NCBI RefSeq assembly: GCF_031451695.1
Contig: NZ_JARWAM010000014.1
Location: forward strand, 65,585-129,584
Length of the DNA stretch: 64,000 bases
Origin: Franzmannia qiaohouensis
GTDB lineage: Bacteria > Pseudomonadota > Gammaproteobacteria > Pseudomonadales > Halomonadaceae
Direction of reading: 5' to 3'
Under the pieces are notes generated by a model. That model ran no database searches. It worked only from the letters and a program-made list of their open reading frames with translations, and was not told where the DNA came from. A program made the position numbers and the translations under genes. Within the stretch, counting starts at the first letter, position 1, and each line of letters opens with the position of its first letter. Shown in pieces: positions 51,791 to 60,796 of the stretch.

Positions 51791-52855
51791 TCAGTTAATC
51801 GCGCTGCCGGTCAAGACGGAGTCTGGGCCAGAAATGCCTAAGGAGTTCAAGTTATCGACAGTTTCCTCGGGCAGAGGGATACCACGTTCGCGCCGTTGTT
51901 CGGCTTTGCGTCGCTCGATCTCGCCGGGGAGGAAGATTTCCTCTACGCCTGCTGCACGACGCGCCGACTTGATCTCGTCGATCATGCACTCGATTCTTGC
52001 TCGAAAATCCTCCATGGGAAGAAATGTGCTCACATCGGTCAGCTGTAGGAAGGTACCGACATTCTGGGGCTTCTCGAAATCTCGGTAGAGATCGCCGATC
52101 CGTGGACCAAAACCCGCTCCGGTCAGGACGCCGGCCATGATGTCGATCATCAGTGCAATGCCGTAGCCTTTCGGACCGCCGAAGGGGAGTACACTACCAT
52201 CGAGTGCCGCTCGGGCATTGGTAGTGGGCCGTCCTTCACTGTCGATGCCCCACCCTTCGGGAATTTCCTTTCCAGCGTCGGCCGCTAAGATAATCTTGCC
52301 TCTGGCCACCACGCTGGTTGCCATGTCTAGAATGATTGGCGCGTGCTTGCCTGCTGGGACACCAAAAGTGTAGGGGTTCGTGCCAAGGTATGGATCGACA
52401 CCGCCCCATGGGGCCATGGTCGAAGGCGCGTTGGAGTAGAGAAATGACGCGGCACCGCGCGCTGCTGCCTGTTCTGCGTAATAGGCTCCGGAGCCGTAGT
52501 GGCTGCTATTCTTGATCCCGACGCTCACCGAGCCGTACTGGCCAAGCCGCTCCTGAGCCATTTCCAAGGCTTTGGTGGTTACCACTGCGCCCATGCCATT
52601 ATCTCCGTCCACCAGCAATGAGGCGCCCCTGCCGCTGATGATGCGAATCTTCGGATTGGGTGTTACGAGCCCTCGCCGCAGACGCTCAATATAAATCGGC
52701 ATCCGGCTTACCCCGTGGGAGTCCACGCCTCGAAGGTTGGCGTCGACGAGGGACGTAGACACCACGTCGGCATCTTCCACTGGAAGACCGTGATGTTGCA
52801 GGATCATGCTACAGTGCGACTGCAATGCGTCTGGTGCTATGAGTAGTTCCGTCAT
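51791..52855 (-). CDS. Ldh2/MDH2-family NAD(P)-dependent dehydrogenase
   Basis: 354 residues of the malate/L-lactate/ureidoglycolate/sulfolactate dehydrogenase family (YbiC, AllD, ComC). Blocks seen are GVDSHGVSRMPIYIERL and SHYGSGAYYAEQAA and PLGTNPY-like YLGTNPYTFGVPAG. It oxidises a 2-hydroxyacid to a 2-oxoacid. It sits between RraA and the Fe-alcohol dehydrogenase in the operon, a pairing common in sugar-acid clusters. Confidence 0.88.
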   Translation of the reverse strand: MTELLIAPDALQSHCSMILQHHGLPVEDADVVSTSLVDANLRGVDSHGVSRMPIYIERLRRGLVTPNPKIRIISGRGASLLVDGDNGMGAVVTTKALEMAQERLGQYGSVSVGIKNSSHYGSGAYYAEQAAARGAASFLYSNAPSTMAPWGGVDPYLGTNPYTFGVPAGKHAPIILDMATSVVARGKIILAADAGKEIPEGWGIDSEGRPTTNARAALDGSVLPFGGPKGYGIALMIDIMAGVLTGAGFGPRIGDLYRDFEKPQNVGTFLQLTDVSTFLPMEDFRARIECMIDEIKSARRAAGVEEIFLPGEIERRKAEQRRERGIPLPEETVDNLNSLGISGPDSVLTGSAIN

Positions 52856-52907
52856 CTGCAGGATTCTCCTTGACTGCCTAGGATATCTGCACAGTGCAAC
52901 TTACTCA

Positions 52908-54068
52908 TCACAGGCACTCCCGCATGATGGCAACCAGATCCTTCGCCGTCGTAACTCGGGGGTTAACCGGCACATTGCCCGATTGAAGGCCCTCTTCTGC
53001 CAGTGCCTCTAGATCCTCTTCGCGGACGCCATAATCGCTCAATGAATCAGGAGCACCCACGTCACGGATTAACCGCTCGACACTACGCACACCGGTCTCG
53101 GCGGCATCATGAAGCGAAAGATGATTCACCTGTTCCCCGAAGAGTTCGGCGATGCGTGCGAACTTTTCTTGGTTCGCTACCACATTAAATCGCATCACCG
53201 GTGGTAGCAGGATGGAGATGACGTCTGCATGCGGGATCTTTGCCTGAGAGCCCAAGGGCATCGCGAGCGCATGAGCCAGACCGAGACGGGTGGGGTTGAA
53301 TGCCATCGCCGCCAGACTCGAGGCGAGAAGCATGTCAGCACGCGCGGTCACCGTATCGCCGGCAAATACCGCTGTGCGCAAGGAGCGACCGATGAGCATG
53401 ATGGCCTTCTCGGAGAGCGCCTCTGAGACGGGCTGAGTCGCCTTATTGACGTAGGATTCAAGCGCGTGCCCCAAGGCGTCGATACCGGTCACCGCGGTGA
53501 TCCTTGGCGGCAACGAAACCGTCAATTCGGGATCGCAGAGGGCTACATCGGGAACGATGAGAGGGCTCCCCACCCCGTACTTCAGACCTTTGTCTTTCTC
53601 AGAGATGACAGACCAGATGGTCGACTCGCTGCCAGTTCCGGCGGTGGTTGGGATAGCCACGAATGGCGCACCGTGCTTCTTCACTACCCCAAGCCCAGCA
53701 TAGTCGCGGATGTGGCCGGGGTTGGTGAGCATCGCCGAAACTGCTTTTCCTGTATCGAGAGCACTCCCCCCGCCTACGGCCACGATGACGTCGCATCCAC
53801 TCTCTCGGAAAAGCTCGACGCTCGCCTCGACGCCACGGGCGTCGGGTTCAGACTCTACTTCCGAGAAAACGATAGGCTCAATGCCGTGCTGCGACAGAGC
53901 GCTGGTTACCCGCTCGACGACTCCGGCCGCAATCAGACCTGGGTCTGTGATCACAAGGGCCTTGCTACCGCCGAGCGACTCCACGAATTCTCCGAGCCTG
54001 CGTGTCAACCCAATGCCGAACTCGATCTTAGTGGGCATCTCGAAGCTGAAAGGACGGTGATAGTTCAT
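52908..54068 (-). CDS. Iron-containing alcohol dehydrogenase
   Basis: 386 residues, group III alcohol dehydrogenase. The GGGSALDTGKAV nucleotide loop (99-110) and the metal ligands Asp197 and His201 (GIDALGHALESYV), a His near 266 (LGLAHALAMPLG) and a His near 280 (IPHADV) are all present. It oxidises an alcohol or reduces an aldehyde such as lactaldehyde or glycolaldehyde. Adjacent to the aldehyde dehydrogenase (30 bp), which suggests alcohol-aldehyde-acid steps in series. Confidence 0.92.
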   Translation of the reverse strand: MNYHRPFSFEMPTKIEFGIGLTRRLGEFVESLGGSKALVITDPGLIAAGVVERVTSALSQHGIEPIVFSEVESEPDARGVEASVELFRESGCDVIVAVGGGSALDTGKAVSAMLTNPGHIRDYAGLGVVKKHGAPFVAIPTTAGTGSESTIWSVISEKDKGLKYGVGSPLIVPDVALCDPELTVSLPPRITAVTGIDALGHALESYVNKATQPVSEALSEKAIMLIGRSLRTAVFAGDTVTARADMLLASSLAAMAFNPTRLGLAHALAMPLGSQAKIPHADVISILLPPVMRFNVVANQEKFARIAELFGEQVNHLSLHDAAETGVRSVERLIRDVGAPDSLSDYGVREEDLEALAEEGLQSGNVPVNPRVTTAKDLVAIMRECL

Positions 54069-54098
54069 TGGTTCACTCCAAAGGTATTTGTAGATGTA

Positions 54099-55580
54099 TT
54101 AGCCACTATGCATACGGTATACAGCCTTAAGCGCCGTATAGAACTCCGCAGATGTGTCCCCGATACCGAATGCACCCTGCCCAGACTGCTTCCATCCCCC
54201 GAACGGAAGGTGCCCCTCACTGCTCGTACCATGGTTGACATGAACCATTCCCGCTTGGGAGGAGCGAGTGAAGGCGTGGGCGAAATTCATGTCGTCGGTG
54301 AACACTGCCGAGGCCAGTCCGTAACGCACTTCGTTGTTCACCTGGATGGCCTGCTCTCGATCAGCGACAGGAATGACGACGAGGAGCGGGCCGAAGACCT
54401 CCTCAGTGGCCAGCGCCGAGCCAGGCGCCACGTCGGTGATTACCGTCGGCGCGTAGTAGTAGCCGTCGCCGTTGATATCGTGGCCACCGGTGAGGACTCG
54501 GCCCTCTCCCCGCTCGGCTAAGCCGACATAATGGCGGACTTTCTCGACCTGCTCGTTGCTGGCGAGCGGTCCCATTTCGGTCTCTTCGTCGAGGCCGTAA
54601 CCCACCCGAAGCGCCTCAACTCGTGCAACCAGCGCCGCCTCGAGCTCGGCTCGCTCTGCCTCAGGCACAATCACACGACTGATGGCCGTGCAGCGTTGAC
54701 CGGAGACACCGAAAGCCGCGTTGGCAATCTCCTTCGCAGCATGTTCAATGTCGGCGTAGCCGGCCACCACAGCAGCATTCTTCCCACCCATCTCGAGTTG
54801 TGTGCGGACATTACGTTCTGCAGCCAGTGTGCCAAGACGGATGCCAATATCGGTGGATCCGGTGAAGGTGATTCCAGCGATCCTAGGGTCGCGGACGAGC
54901 CGGTCGCCAACATCGCGTCCGGAGCCGATCAGCAGATTCGCAACCCCGGATGGCAACCCAACTTCCTCCAGGAGCCTGAACAGAATCACGGAGGCTCCGG
55001 GCGCTTGAAGCGCTGGCTTTAGCACTACGGGGCAACCACAGATCAACCCAGGAATAAGCTTGCGGATCGGCGAAAGGATGGGGAAGTTCCATGGCGAAAT
55101 AGCCGCCACCGGCCCGATTGGCTGCCGGATCGTGTAGGCCTCAGTATGACGACGTGCACTCTCAAACGTGCGATCGCCAAGTCGTAGGGCCTGCCCGGCC
55201 CAGAAGCGCATCTCGTCGATTGCGCGAACGGCTTCGGAGCGAGCTTCACCGAATGGCTTACCCATCTCCTGCGTGACCACTTTGGCAATTTCATCCACGC
55301 GGCCACGCCACAGGTCAATGAGATCGTAGACAAAAGCCGCGCGCGAAGCAGGGGGGGTCTCCGCCCACTCAGGAAATACCGCCGCAGCGGCCCGAACGGC
55401 TTCATCAACATTCTCGGCAGATGCCAAGTAGTATTGCCGAGCGATACGGCCGGTATCTCCCGGGTCAGCCAGTGAGATCGTCTCACCCTCGTGGAGCCAC
55501 CGGCCATTGACATAACTCGCCCAGATCATATCAGCTGTCTCGCTCATTAGGGCTGCCCCATTTTGCTGAGAGTTGTGCAT
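54099..55580 (-). CDS. NAD(P)-dependent aldehyde dehydrogenase
   Basis: 493 residues. The catalytic Glu is in LEMGGKNAAVV and the Cys in VSGQRCTAISRV; SPWNFPILSPIRKLIPGL is the Asn-oxyanion region. It may oxidise glycolaldehyde, glyceraldehyde or a semialdehyde made by the aldolases in this cluster. An alternative start (Met at residue 12, MSETADMI) is possible. Confidence 0.9.
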   Translation of the reverse strand: MHNSQQNGAALMSETADMIWASYVNGRWLHEGETISLADPGDTGRIARQYYLASAENVDEAVRAAAAVFPEWAETPPASRAAFVYDLIDLWRGRVDEIAKVVTQEMGKPFGEARSEAVRAIDEMRFWAGQALRLGDRTFESARRHTEAYTIRQPIGPVAAISPWNFPILSPIRKLIPGLICGCPVVLKPALQAPGASVILFRLLEEVGLPSGVANLLIGSGRDVGDRLVRDPRIAGITFTGSTDIGIRLGTLAAERNVRTQLEMGGKNAAVVAGYADIEHAAKEIANAAFGVSGQRCTAISRVIVPEAERAELEAALVARVEALRVGYGLDEETEMGPLASNEQVEKVRHYVGLAERGEGRVLTGGHDINGDGYYYAPTVITDVAPGSALATEEVFGPLLVVIPVADREQAIQVNNEVRYGLASAVFTDDMNFAHAFTRSSQAGMVHVNHGTSSEGHLPFGGWKQSGQGAFGIGDTSAEFYTALKAVYRMHSG

Positions 55581-55626
55581 TTGTTTGTGCTCCTTTTTGC
55601 TTCGAAGACTCTTCGGTGACCAGCCA

Positions 55627-56898
55627 TTACATAAATAGCTTCACCGGGAAAAGGATGATGTCGGGGAATAATGCTAGCAGTCCGAGTGCGGCAATCATGG
55701 CAAGGTAGAATGGTACTGCCGCCTGTACAATTCGCTCAACACTGAGGTTTGAAACCTGCGAAGTAGCGAACAAACATATGCCGACAGGCGGCGTGGATAG
55801 CCCCACGGCAAGTGCCGTCACCATGAAAACGACGAAGTGAATGGGATTGATACCAACGGTAAGGGCCGTCGGCATCAATACCGGTGTAAGGATCAGGATT
55901 GCGGCAATGATGTCCATGAACATGCCGATTACCACAAACACGACTCCCATCAGAAGAATCACTGTGAAGGGATCCTCAGAGAGTGAGAGAATAATGTTTG
56001 ACACCTTGATTGGCAGGCCATCGACTGTAAAGACATAGGTAGCCACCGAAGCACACATGGCTATAAACAGGATGGTGCCGGTAGTTATGCCTGTGTCAAT
56101 GATCATCCTCGGGAGCCCTCTCCATTTTACCTGCCGGTAAATAAGCGCTCCGACCGCGAGCGCATAGAGCACCGCCATGCCGGCTGCTTCGGTGGGTGTC
56201 ATGATTCCTGCGAAAATCCCCCCCATAATGATCACCGGCGCACCTAGTGCCGGTACGGCGACGAGCAGGTTCCGAACAGCATCGCGAAACCCCATTGCGA
56301 GCACCTCGCCATACTGGCGACGTACCGCCAGGTAATAGTTCAGAATCATGAAGAGCGTTGCGACCAGGACGGCAGGGCCCAAGCCGCCTGCTAGCGTGGC
56401 GCCCACTGACTGCCCGGCGGCAGTGGCCGCGATGATCATCAGGATACTCGGGGGTACAACTGAGGCGAGCGTTGAGGTCACCATGGTCAGTGCCGCGGCA
56501 TAGGGCTTGGGGTAACGACGTTCCTCCATGGCCTTGATTTGCAAGGGCCCCAGCCCGCTGACATCGGCAACCGAAGAGCCCGAGATACCACCAAAAATCA
56601 TGCTGGCGATGATATTTACTTGGCCAAGGCCGCCCCGCCAACGGCCAACGACTGAATTGGCAGCGAAGAAAATGCGATCTGAGATGCCTCCTCCTCCCAT
56701 GACATTACCAGCGAGGATGAACAGTGGCACCGCCACCAAAAGAAAGCTGTTCATCGAGCTGTACATGCGCTGAGCGAGTAGTGACAACGGCAGGTCGAAC
56801 AGTAAAAATGTCAGTGTAGTTGCCAGCCCCAACGATATTGCCAAGGGCACACCGACTAGGCTCAATGCAAAGAAACTTCCGAGTAGCACCCAACTCAT
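55627..56898 (-). CDS. dctM: TRAP transporter large permease (DctM)
   Basis: 423 residues with about 12 membrane segments. Typical elements are ILAGNVMGGGGISDRI and GISGSSVADVSGLGPLQIKAM, and the substrate-path region GVSTPPVG-like LSTPPVGICLF. It carries the Na+-coupled transport step. Overlaps dctQ by 4 bp. Confidence 0.93.
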   Translation of the reverse strand: MSWVLLGSFFALSLVGVPLAISLGLATTLTFLLFDLPLSLLAQRMYSSMNSFLLVAVPLFILAGNVMGGGGISDRIFFAANSVVGRWRGGLGQVNIIASMIFGGISGSSVADVSGLGPLQIKAMEERRYPKPYAAALTMVTSTLASVVPPSILMIIAATAAGQSVGATLAGGLGPAVLVATLFMILNYYLAVRRQYGEVLAMGFRDAVRNLLVAVPALGAPVIIMGGIFAGIMTPTEAAGMAVLYALAVGALIYRQVKWRGLPRMIIDTGITTGTILFIAMCASVATYVFTVDGLPIKVSNIILSLSEDPFTVILLMGVVFVVIGMFMDIIAAILILTPVLMPTALTVGINPIHFVVFMVTALAVGLSTPPVGICLFATSQVSNLSVERIVQAAVPFYLAMIAALGLLALFPDIILFPVKLFM

Positions 56899-57524
56899 CC
56901 TATGGTCTCCCCAGTTTCCAGATAACTACGGGTACGGTGATCCAGATAAACTGACTCTACGAGAGCCCACAATGCGAGTAGGGCGCTGACCACCACCGAT
57001 GTGGTAATCAAGTACATACCGATGCCAAGAGCGGGCGACGTCTCTCCGTTGTAAAATTGCTGCATGACCAACCTCCAGCCCGTATAGGCCAGTACCATAA
57101 AGAACGTGCAACTAGCAACAAAATACATATGTAACGCTACTCGCTGTAATAAACGTGGTAAGCGCCCGATCACGAGCGAAATGCGTGCGTGACTTACCGA
57201 GCGTGTTCCCACGGAAAGCCCAAGGAACGTCGTCCAGATGAAAAGGTAGCGAGTGAGCTCCTCGGTCCAGGGCAGTGACATCGGAGTGAGGCGTGCCACT
57301 ACCTGAAGGGTGACCACTACCAGCATGCCAACCACCCCGCAGAACAGCAGTATTTCTACTCCTCGCCACAAAGGCCCCTTTTTGATTCCGGTGCAGCCTC
57401 CTATCTCCGAGTGTACAGTTTCACTGTTTTTTAGGCCCTCATTACCCTTGGCTTCGATGGAAGCGCCAATCCTTGGCGCTTCACGACACGTAGGTTTATC
57501 ATGCATGACATTCATCTTAGCCAT
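56895..57524 (-). CDS. dctQ: TRAP transporter small permease (DctQ)
   Basis: About 209 residues: a long polar N-terminus, then four membrane segments with PWTEELTRYLFIWTTFLGLS, the DctQ signature. ATG 57524 directly follows the dctP stop (tag-at-ATG), so coupling is likely; the N-terminus before the first membrane segment is longer than usual and the true start may be further downstream. Confidence 0.88.
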   Translation of the reverse strand: MAKMNVMHDKPTCREAPRIGASIEAKGNEGLKNSETVHSEIGGCTGIKKGPLWRGVEILLFCGVVGMLVVVTLQVVARLTPMSLPWTEELTRYLFIWTTFLGLSVGTRSVSHARISLVIGRLPRLLQRVALHMYFVASCTFFMVLAYTGWRLVMQQFYNGETSPALGIGMYLITTSVVVSALLALWALVESVYLDHRTRSYLETGETIG

Positions 57525-57526
57525 AT

Positions 57527-58528
57527 CTAACCCCGTCCGAGGTATTCCATGGTCTGGTCCATACATTGCTCGCCAACCAAGGATTCAAAGCGTGGATAAA
57601 GCTCATGGGCCTCTTTCTGAAATGCGGTCCGCTGTTCCTCGCTAAGACGATTTACCTTCATGCCCAGCTCTTCCAACTCGGCGACCATGCGCTCTTCTTC
57701 AGCGGTATCGTTTTCAAGCTTGAAGCGTGCGGCTTCTTGGGCAGCGTTACGCAATGCCGCCTGTGTATCCTTATCAAACTCACCCCACAAGTCTTGGTTG
57801 AAGGCAAGAACATAGCCGTCTGCAAGGTGGCCGGTGAGTGAGAGGTAGTCTTGGACTTCGTAGAAATTATTGGCGAGGGGGACCTCTACGGGATTTTCCT
57901 GACCATCGATAGTCCCGAGTTGCAGCGACGTATAAACTTCCGTGAAATTCATAGGAGTAGGTTCTGCACCAAGCGGACCGAAAAACCCAACCCACAGCTC
58001 GTTGTTCGGAACCCTAAGTTTTAAACCTTTGAGATCGTCTGGTGTTTGGATGGGCCGCTCATTGTTTGTCACATGCCGAAATGTACGGATCATGAGCGCC
58101 AAGCCTTCCGTATTCATGTCTCCAAGAGACGCTAGAAGCTGCTGACCGGGCTCCCCCTCAAGATAGTCCGCAAACTCGTCATAGTCACTAAAGAGATAGG
58201 GAAGGCTAATAGCGTTCATACAGGACTTGAAAGATGCGTACACGGATGTCGACAATATCGTGGCATCTAGCGAACCATTTTGCACCATATTGACGGCGGC
58301 ATTTTGGTCTCCCCCAAAGAGCACGCCGTCCGGGAAGACTTCGACCTCTACTTGACCATTCGTGGCCTTGTCGACGCGTTCCGCGAAGTCTTGGGCAGCA
58401 AGGCCGACAGCAGAACCCAGCGGGTCACCAACCGCCAATCTTACAGTCTCCTGGCCATGAGCGCTTGTCCCGAGCATAGAGATTGCTAGAAGGCCAGCGA
58501 GCCCCGACTTTGCTACTAATGGTGTCAT
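57527..58528 (-). CDS. dctP: TRAP transporter substrate-binding protein (DctP)
   Basis: 333 residues, periplasmic, with a signal peptide cleaved near AHGQ (about residue 25). The conserved carboxylate-binding Arg172 lies in LKGLKLRVPNNEL, with RTFRHVTN (148-155) and LQLGTIDGQENP as other family blocks. The Arg suggests the ligand carries a carboxylate, so the imported compound is probably a hydroxy- or sugar acid. First gene of the transport/catabolic run, preceded by a 17-bp palindrome. Confidence 0.92.
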   Translation of the reverse strand: MTPLVAKSGLAGLLAISMLGTSAHGQETVRLAVGDPLGSAVGLAAQDFAERVDKATNGQVEVEVFPDGVLFGGDQNAAVNMVQNGSLDATILSTSVYASFKSCMNAISLPYLFSDYDEFADYLEGEPGQQLLASLGDMNTEGLALMIRTFRHVTNNERPIQTPDDLKGLKLRVPNNELWVGFFGPLGAEPTPMNFTEVYTSLQLGTIDGQENPVEVPLANNFYEVQDYLSLTGHLADGYVLAFNQDLWGEFDKDTQAALRNAAQEAARFKLENDTAEEERMVAELEELGMKVNRLSEEQRTAFQKEAHELYPRFESLVGEQCMDQTMEYLGRG

Positions 58529-58579
58529 TATTTTCTCCTTCAGGATTGGAAAATCTGAATGTTATTTTTGATCTCTTCT

Positions 58580-58596
58580 CAGAATTGACAATTCTG
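58580..58596. promoter_or_regulatory. 17-bp palindrome upstream of dctP
   Basis: CAGAATTG-A-CAATTCTG is a perfect inverted repeat, 52 bp before the dctP start and right after the regulator gene. It is a likely operator for the GntR protein or a second regulator. It differs from the GGTATACC elements in front of the regulator itself. Confidence 0.5.
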
Positions 58597-58649
58597 GAAT
58601 TTGTTTTATCTCACTCTTTCAGAGATTATTGAGATTTTAACTTATTCGT

Positions 58650-59345
58650 TCATTTTATGGGAACAAGCACCTCCTTTTCTCTATCGACACTGGAAACAGT
58701 GACAGTATCCAGCAGATTAACGAACTTGTACTGAACGTTGAGTAGATGCGCGTTGAGCTCGGCGACAGCAGAATCCACATCCTTCGCTGCTATCGCGCGC
58801 GTAATCCGCCGGTGCTCCTCAAGACTCTCTTCCACGCGACTCTGCGCACGGTACGAGATGAAGTGACGCACGCGATCAATCTGTAGGTTGACACGCCGAT
58901 AAACATCAATGATTCGGCTGTTACGCGTAGCATTGATGATGGTGCTATGGAAATCGTGGTCGCACCGTAAATATTCCGCTGTCGACTCCGCATCGAAGGG
59001 AAGTTCAAAGCCATGGAACAGCGCGCCTACCCGCTCCCGTTCCTCATCACTCCCATTTATCAAACATCGTACACCTGCCGTTTCCAGGATGGCCCTAAGT
59101 TCGATAAGTTCCACGACATCTCGTCGGTTGAAGTCAGTGACGACCCAACCAATACGGGAACGCCGTTTGATTAGCCCTACGGATTCTAATTGATGGAAGG
59201 CTTCCCTGATTGGAGTTCGGCTTACCCCAAACTGATCGGCTAAGGCCCGGTCGCTGAGTAGCTCGTTCGGCGGTAGTGTCCCATCGATGATTCTTCTAAC
59301 CATCTCTTCGTAGACCTGCTCACTTACGGAGCGCACGGTAGCCAT
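58650..59345 (-). CDS. GntR-family (FadR/FCD) transcriptional regulator
   Basis: About 231 residues: a winged helix at 8-75 (LSDRALADQFGVSRTPIREA, then HQLESVGLIKRRSRIGWVV) and a helical FCD ligand-binding domain (80-220). FCD regulators respond to small organic acids. ATG 59345 follows AGGAT; the upstream in-frame extension lies over decayed DNA and operators. It is the first gene of the catabolic cluster in transcription order and the obvious candidate controller. Confidence 0.9.
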   Translation of the reverse strand: MATVRSVSEQVYEEMVRRIIDGTLPPNELLSDRALADQFGVSRTPIREAFHQLESVGLIKRRSRIGWVVTDFNRRDVVELIELRAILETAGVRCLINGSDEERERVGALFHGFELPFDAESTAEYLRCDHDFHSTIINATRNSRIIDVYRRVNLQIDRVRHFISYRAQSRVEESLEEHRRITRAIAAKDVDSAVAELNAHLLNVQYKFVNLLDTVTVSSVDREKEVLVPIK

Positions 59346-59373
59346 GACGATATCCTGTAGCCTTCTTTGTTTC

Positions 59374-59401
59374 TGGTATACCGCATACCCTAGGTATACC
59401 A
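59374..59401. promoter_or_regulatory. Repeated GGTATACC palindromes upstream of the GntR gene
   Basis: GGTATACC occurs at 59375-59382 and 59393-59400 with centres 18 bp apart, flanked as TGGTATACC and GGTATACCA; a partial ACTATACC follows near 59415. The core equals that of ExuR/UxuR-type FCD operators (TTGGTATACCAA). The spacing before the start suggests autoregulation. Confidence 0.55.
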
Positions 59402-59415
59402 CACACAGGATTCCA

Positions 59416-60061
59416 CTATACCTTAGTCTTATGCCATGCCCCACTCGCATAATGCTGCGGATCCAGAGTCGATTCGCCATTCCAGCGGTAGGCGCATAGC
59501 CTCGCCCTCGCCCTCGCCCTCGCTATGGGCGTGACTGGAGGAGATGCTATAGTCGAGACAGGTGATGTGGGGGCTGAGCGGTTCCGGCGTGCCGATCAGC
59601 CAGTAGTGACCAACGAACAGCGGCCTGTGTCACCGTCGTAGCTCGGCAGCACGTGCTCGGGGATCGGCTCGTATGGAATCTGCATTGATGTCTTCTTCCG
59701 GCACCATGGCCCGGTCGCGGTAGGAAAGCCGTTCCTGCCGCCACCAGCGGGTACGGATGTGCCGGCGAAGGTTGCCGTCCTTGTCGTGGAACTCATGGCC
59801 GGCGGGCAGCCGGATCTCCAGCCCCTTGAGCAAGGTCTTCGGGACATAGTAGACGACGCTTCCCTCGCGCCACGGCCGGCCATGGTCGGGACGGAGATGC
59901 TGCCGTTCATTGAGGTGCGCCGCCAGGATATCCAGCGAGGGGCGGTGTCAGCAGGCGTGAACGACGCGCAGGCCATCGAGTTAGAGCGGCAGTGTCTGGA
60001 ACGAGGTGATGTGCTCGCGGTGCAGGGCACTGCCCTCCCTGATCTTGCCCAACAGCAGTGG
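59416..60061 (-). pseudogene. Decayed metallophosphoesterase (calcineurin-like)
   Basis: Pieces in successive minus-strand frames spell one protein: PLLLGKIREGSALHREHI, LDGLRVVHAC, VVYYVPKTLLKGLEIRLPAG, GHEFHDKDGNLRRHIRTRWW, QIPYEPIPEHVLP, GHYWLIGTPEPLSPHITCLD, AYRWNGESTLDPQHY. Two in-frame stops (one replacing a Trp after HAC) and several frameshifts break it. The N-terminal part with the metal ligands is gone: the sequence stops at an IS end at 60062. The last frame ends at TAG 59416-59418. Confidence 0.7.
59501..59524. repeat. Hexanucleotide repeat inside the pseudogene
   Basis: CTCGCC three times plus CTCGCT. On the minus strand it encodes (Glu-Gly)n between CLDYSISSSHAHS and the last fragment, and copy-number slippage here may have caused one of the frameshifts. 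Confidence 0.7.
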
Positions 60062-60148
60062 ACACCGCAGATGCTGCGCTTATTATTTAGATTCAGGATC
60101 CATAGACCTAAAAGTCGGCGGTCTCAATGACCAAGTGCAACACGTGAA
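60062..60148 (+). mobile_element. IS ends: transposase tail plus terminal-repeat-like sequence
   Basis: 60062-60100 matches the reverse complement of 63907-63945 at 35 of 39 positions and encodes the transposase tail TADAALII-stop (stop 60088-60090). Sixteen bases on, 60117-60148 matches 43259-43290 (28 of 32). The two blocks are oppositely oriented IS ends lying back to back. The transposase body is missing. Confidence 0.6.
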
Positions 60149-60208
60149 CCATCAGGTACGGTGTTGCCATGTTCCCATTGCTTTCTAGACTTTTTGATAC
60201 ATGTCACG

Positions 60209-60271
60209 CAAAAAAGAAGCATCTGTCAGATGTTCCACCACGGCACCTCCCCTTGGGAAGCGCCGTGGTGG
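60209..60271 (-). terminator. Double terminator of the radC-exonuclease-ERF operon
   Basis: A 10-bp stem CCACCACGGC / GCCGTGGTGG (60235-60271) is followed, on the minus strand, by CATCTG-A-CAGATG and then CTTCTTTTTT. Both lie just after the radC stop. Confidence 0.8.
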
Positions 60272-60287
60272 CGTACATCTCGTCAGG

Positions 60288-60785
60288 TTACAGGTAGCCA
60301 CGTTCGGCAAAGGAGACACAGCCCTCGCTCCCGACCACGATGTGATCGATGACGCGGATCTCCATCATCCCCAGCGCTTCCTTCAGACGCTGGGTGATGC
60401 GCCGGTCAGCCTCGCTGGGGGCCGGATCACCCGAGGGGTGGTTGTGGACCAGTATTACCGCCGCGGCATTGTTGGCCAGGGCCTGCTTGACCACCTCACG
60501 GGGGTAGACGCTGGCCGAGTCGATGGTGCCGCGGAACAACTCTTCGAAGCTGATCACCCGGTGTTGGCTATCGAGGAAGATGGCACTGAACACCTCGTGC
60601 TCATAGTCCTGCAATAGAATCTGCAGGTATTCGAACGCTAGCGCTGGCTGAGTGATCTTGCGCCCCCTGGCCAGACGGCGACGGGCGAAGGCCTTGGCGA
60701 TGCTCAGCAGTTCCGCCTCGGTCACGGTGTCGGTGATGCGATAGGTACCGGCGGTCTCGCCGGCACTCAGCTTGCGATGGTTCAT
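60288..60785 (-). CDS. radC: RadC-family (MPN/JAMM) protein
   Basis: 165 residues: the MPN domain with the metal motif VHNHPSGDPAPSEAD and the acidic RVISFEELFRGTIDSASVYP. It lacks the N-terminal HhH part of chromosomal RadC (about 220 residues) and is the short form found on phages, plasmids and ICEs. Its biochemical role is unsettled. ATG 60785 is 11 bp from the exonuclease stop. Confidence 0.9.
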   Translation of the reverse strand: MNHRKLSAGETAGTYRITDTVTEAELLSIAKAFARRRLARGRKITQPALAFEYLQILLQDYEHEVFSAIFLDSQHRVISFEELFRGTIDSASVYPREVVKQALANNAAAVILVHNHPSGDPAPSEADRRITQRLKEALGMMEIRVIDHIVVGSEGCVSFAERGYL

Positions 60786-60796
60786 GGTCGCTCTCC

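Noticed and set aside
59501..59524. CRISPR-like or regulatory repeat array
   Set aside because: The hexamers are contiguous without spacers and encode Glu-Gly in the pseudogene frame, so they are a coding microsatellite.
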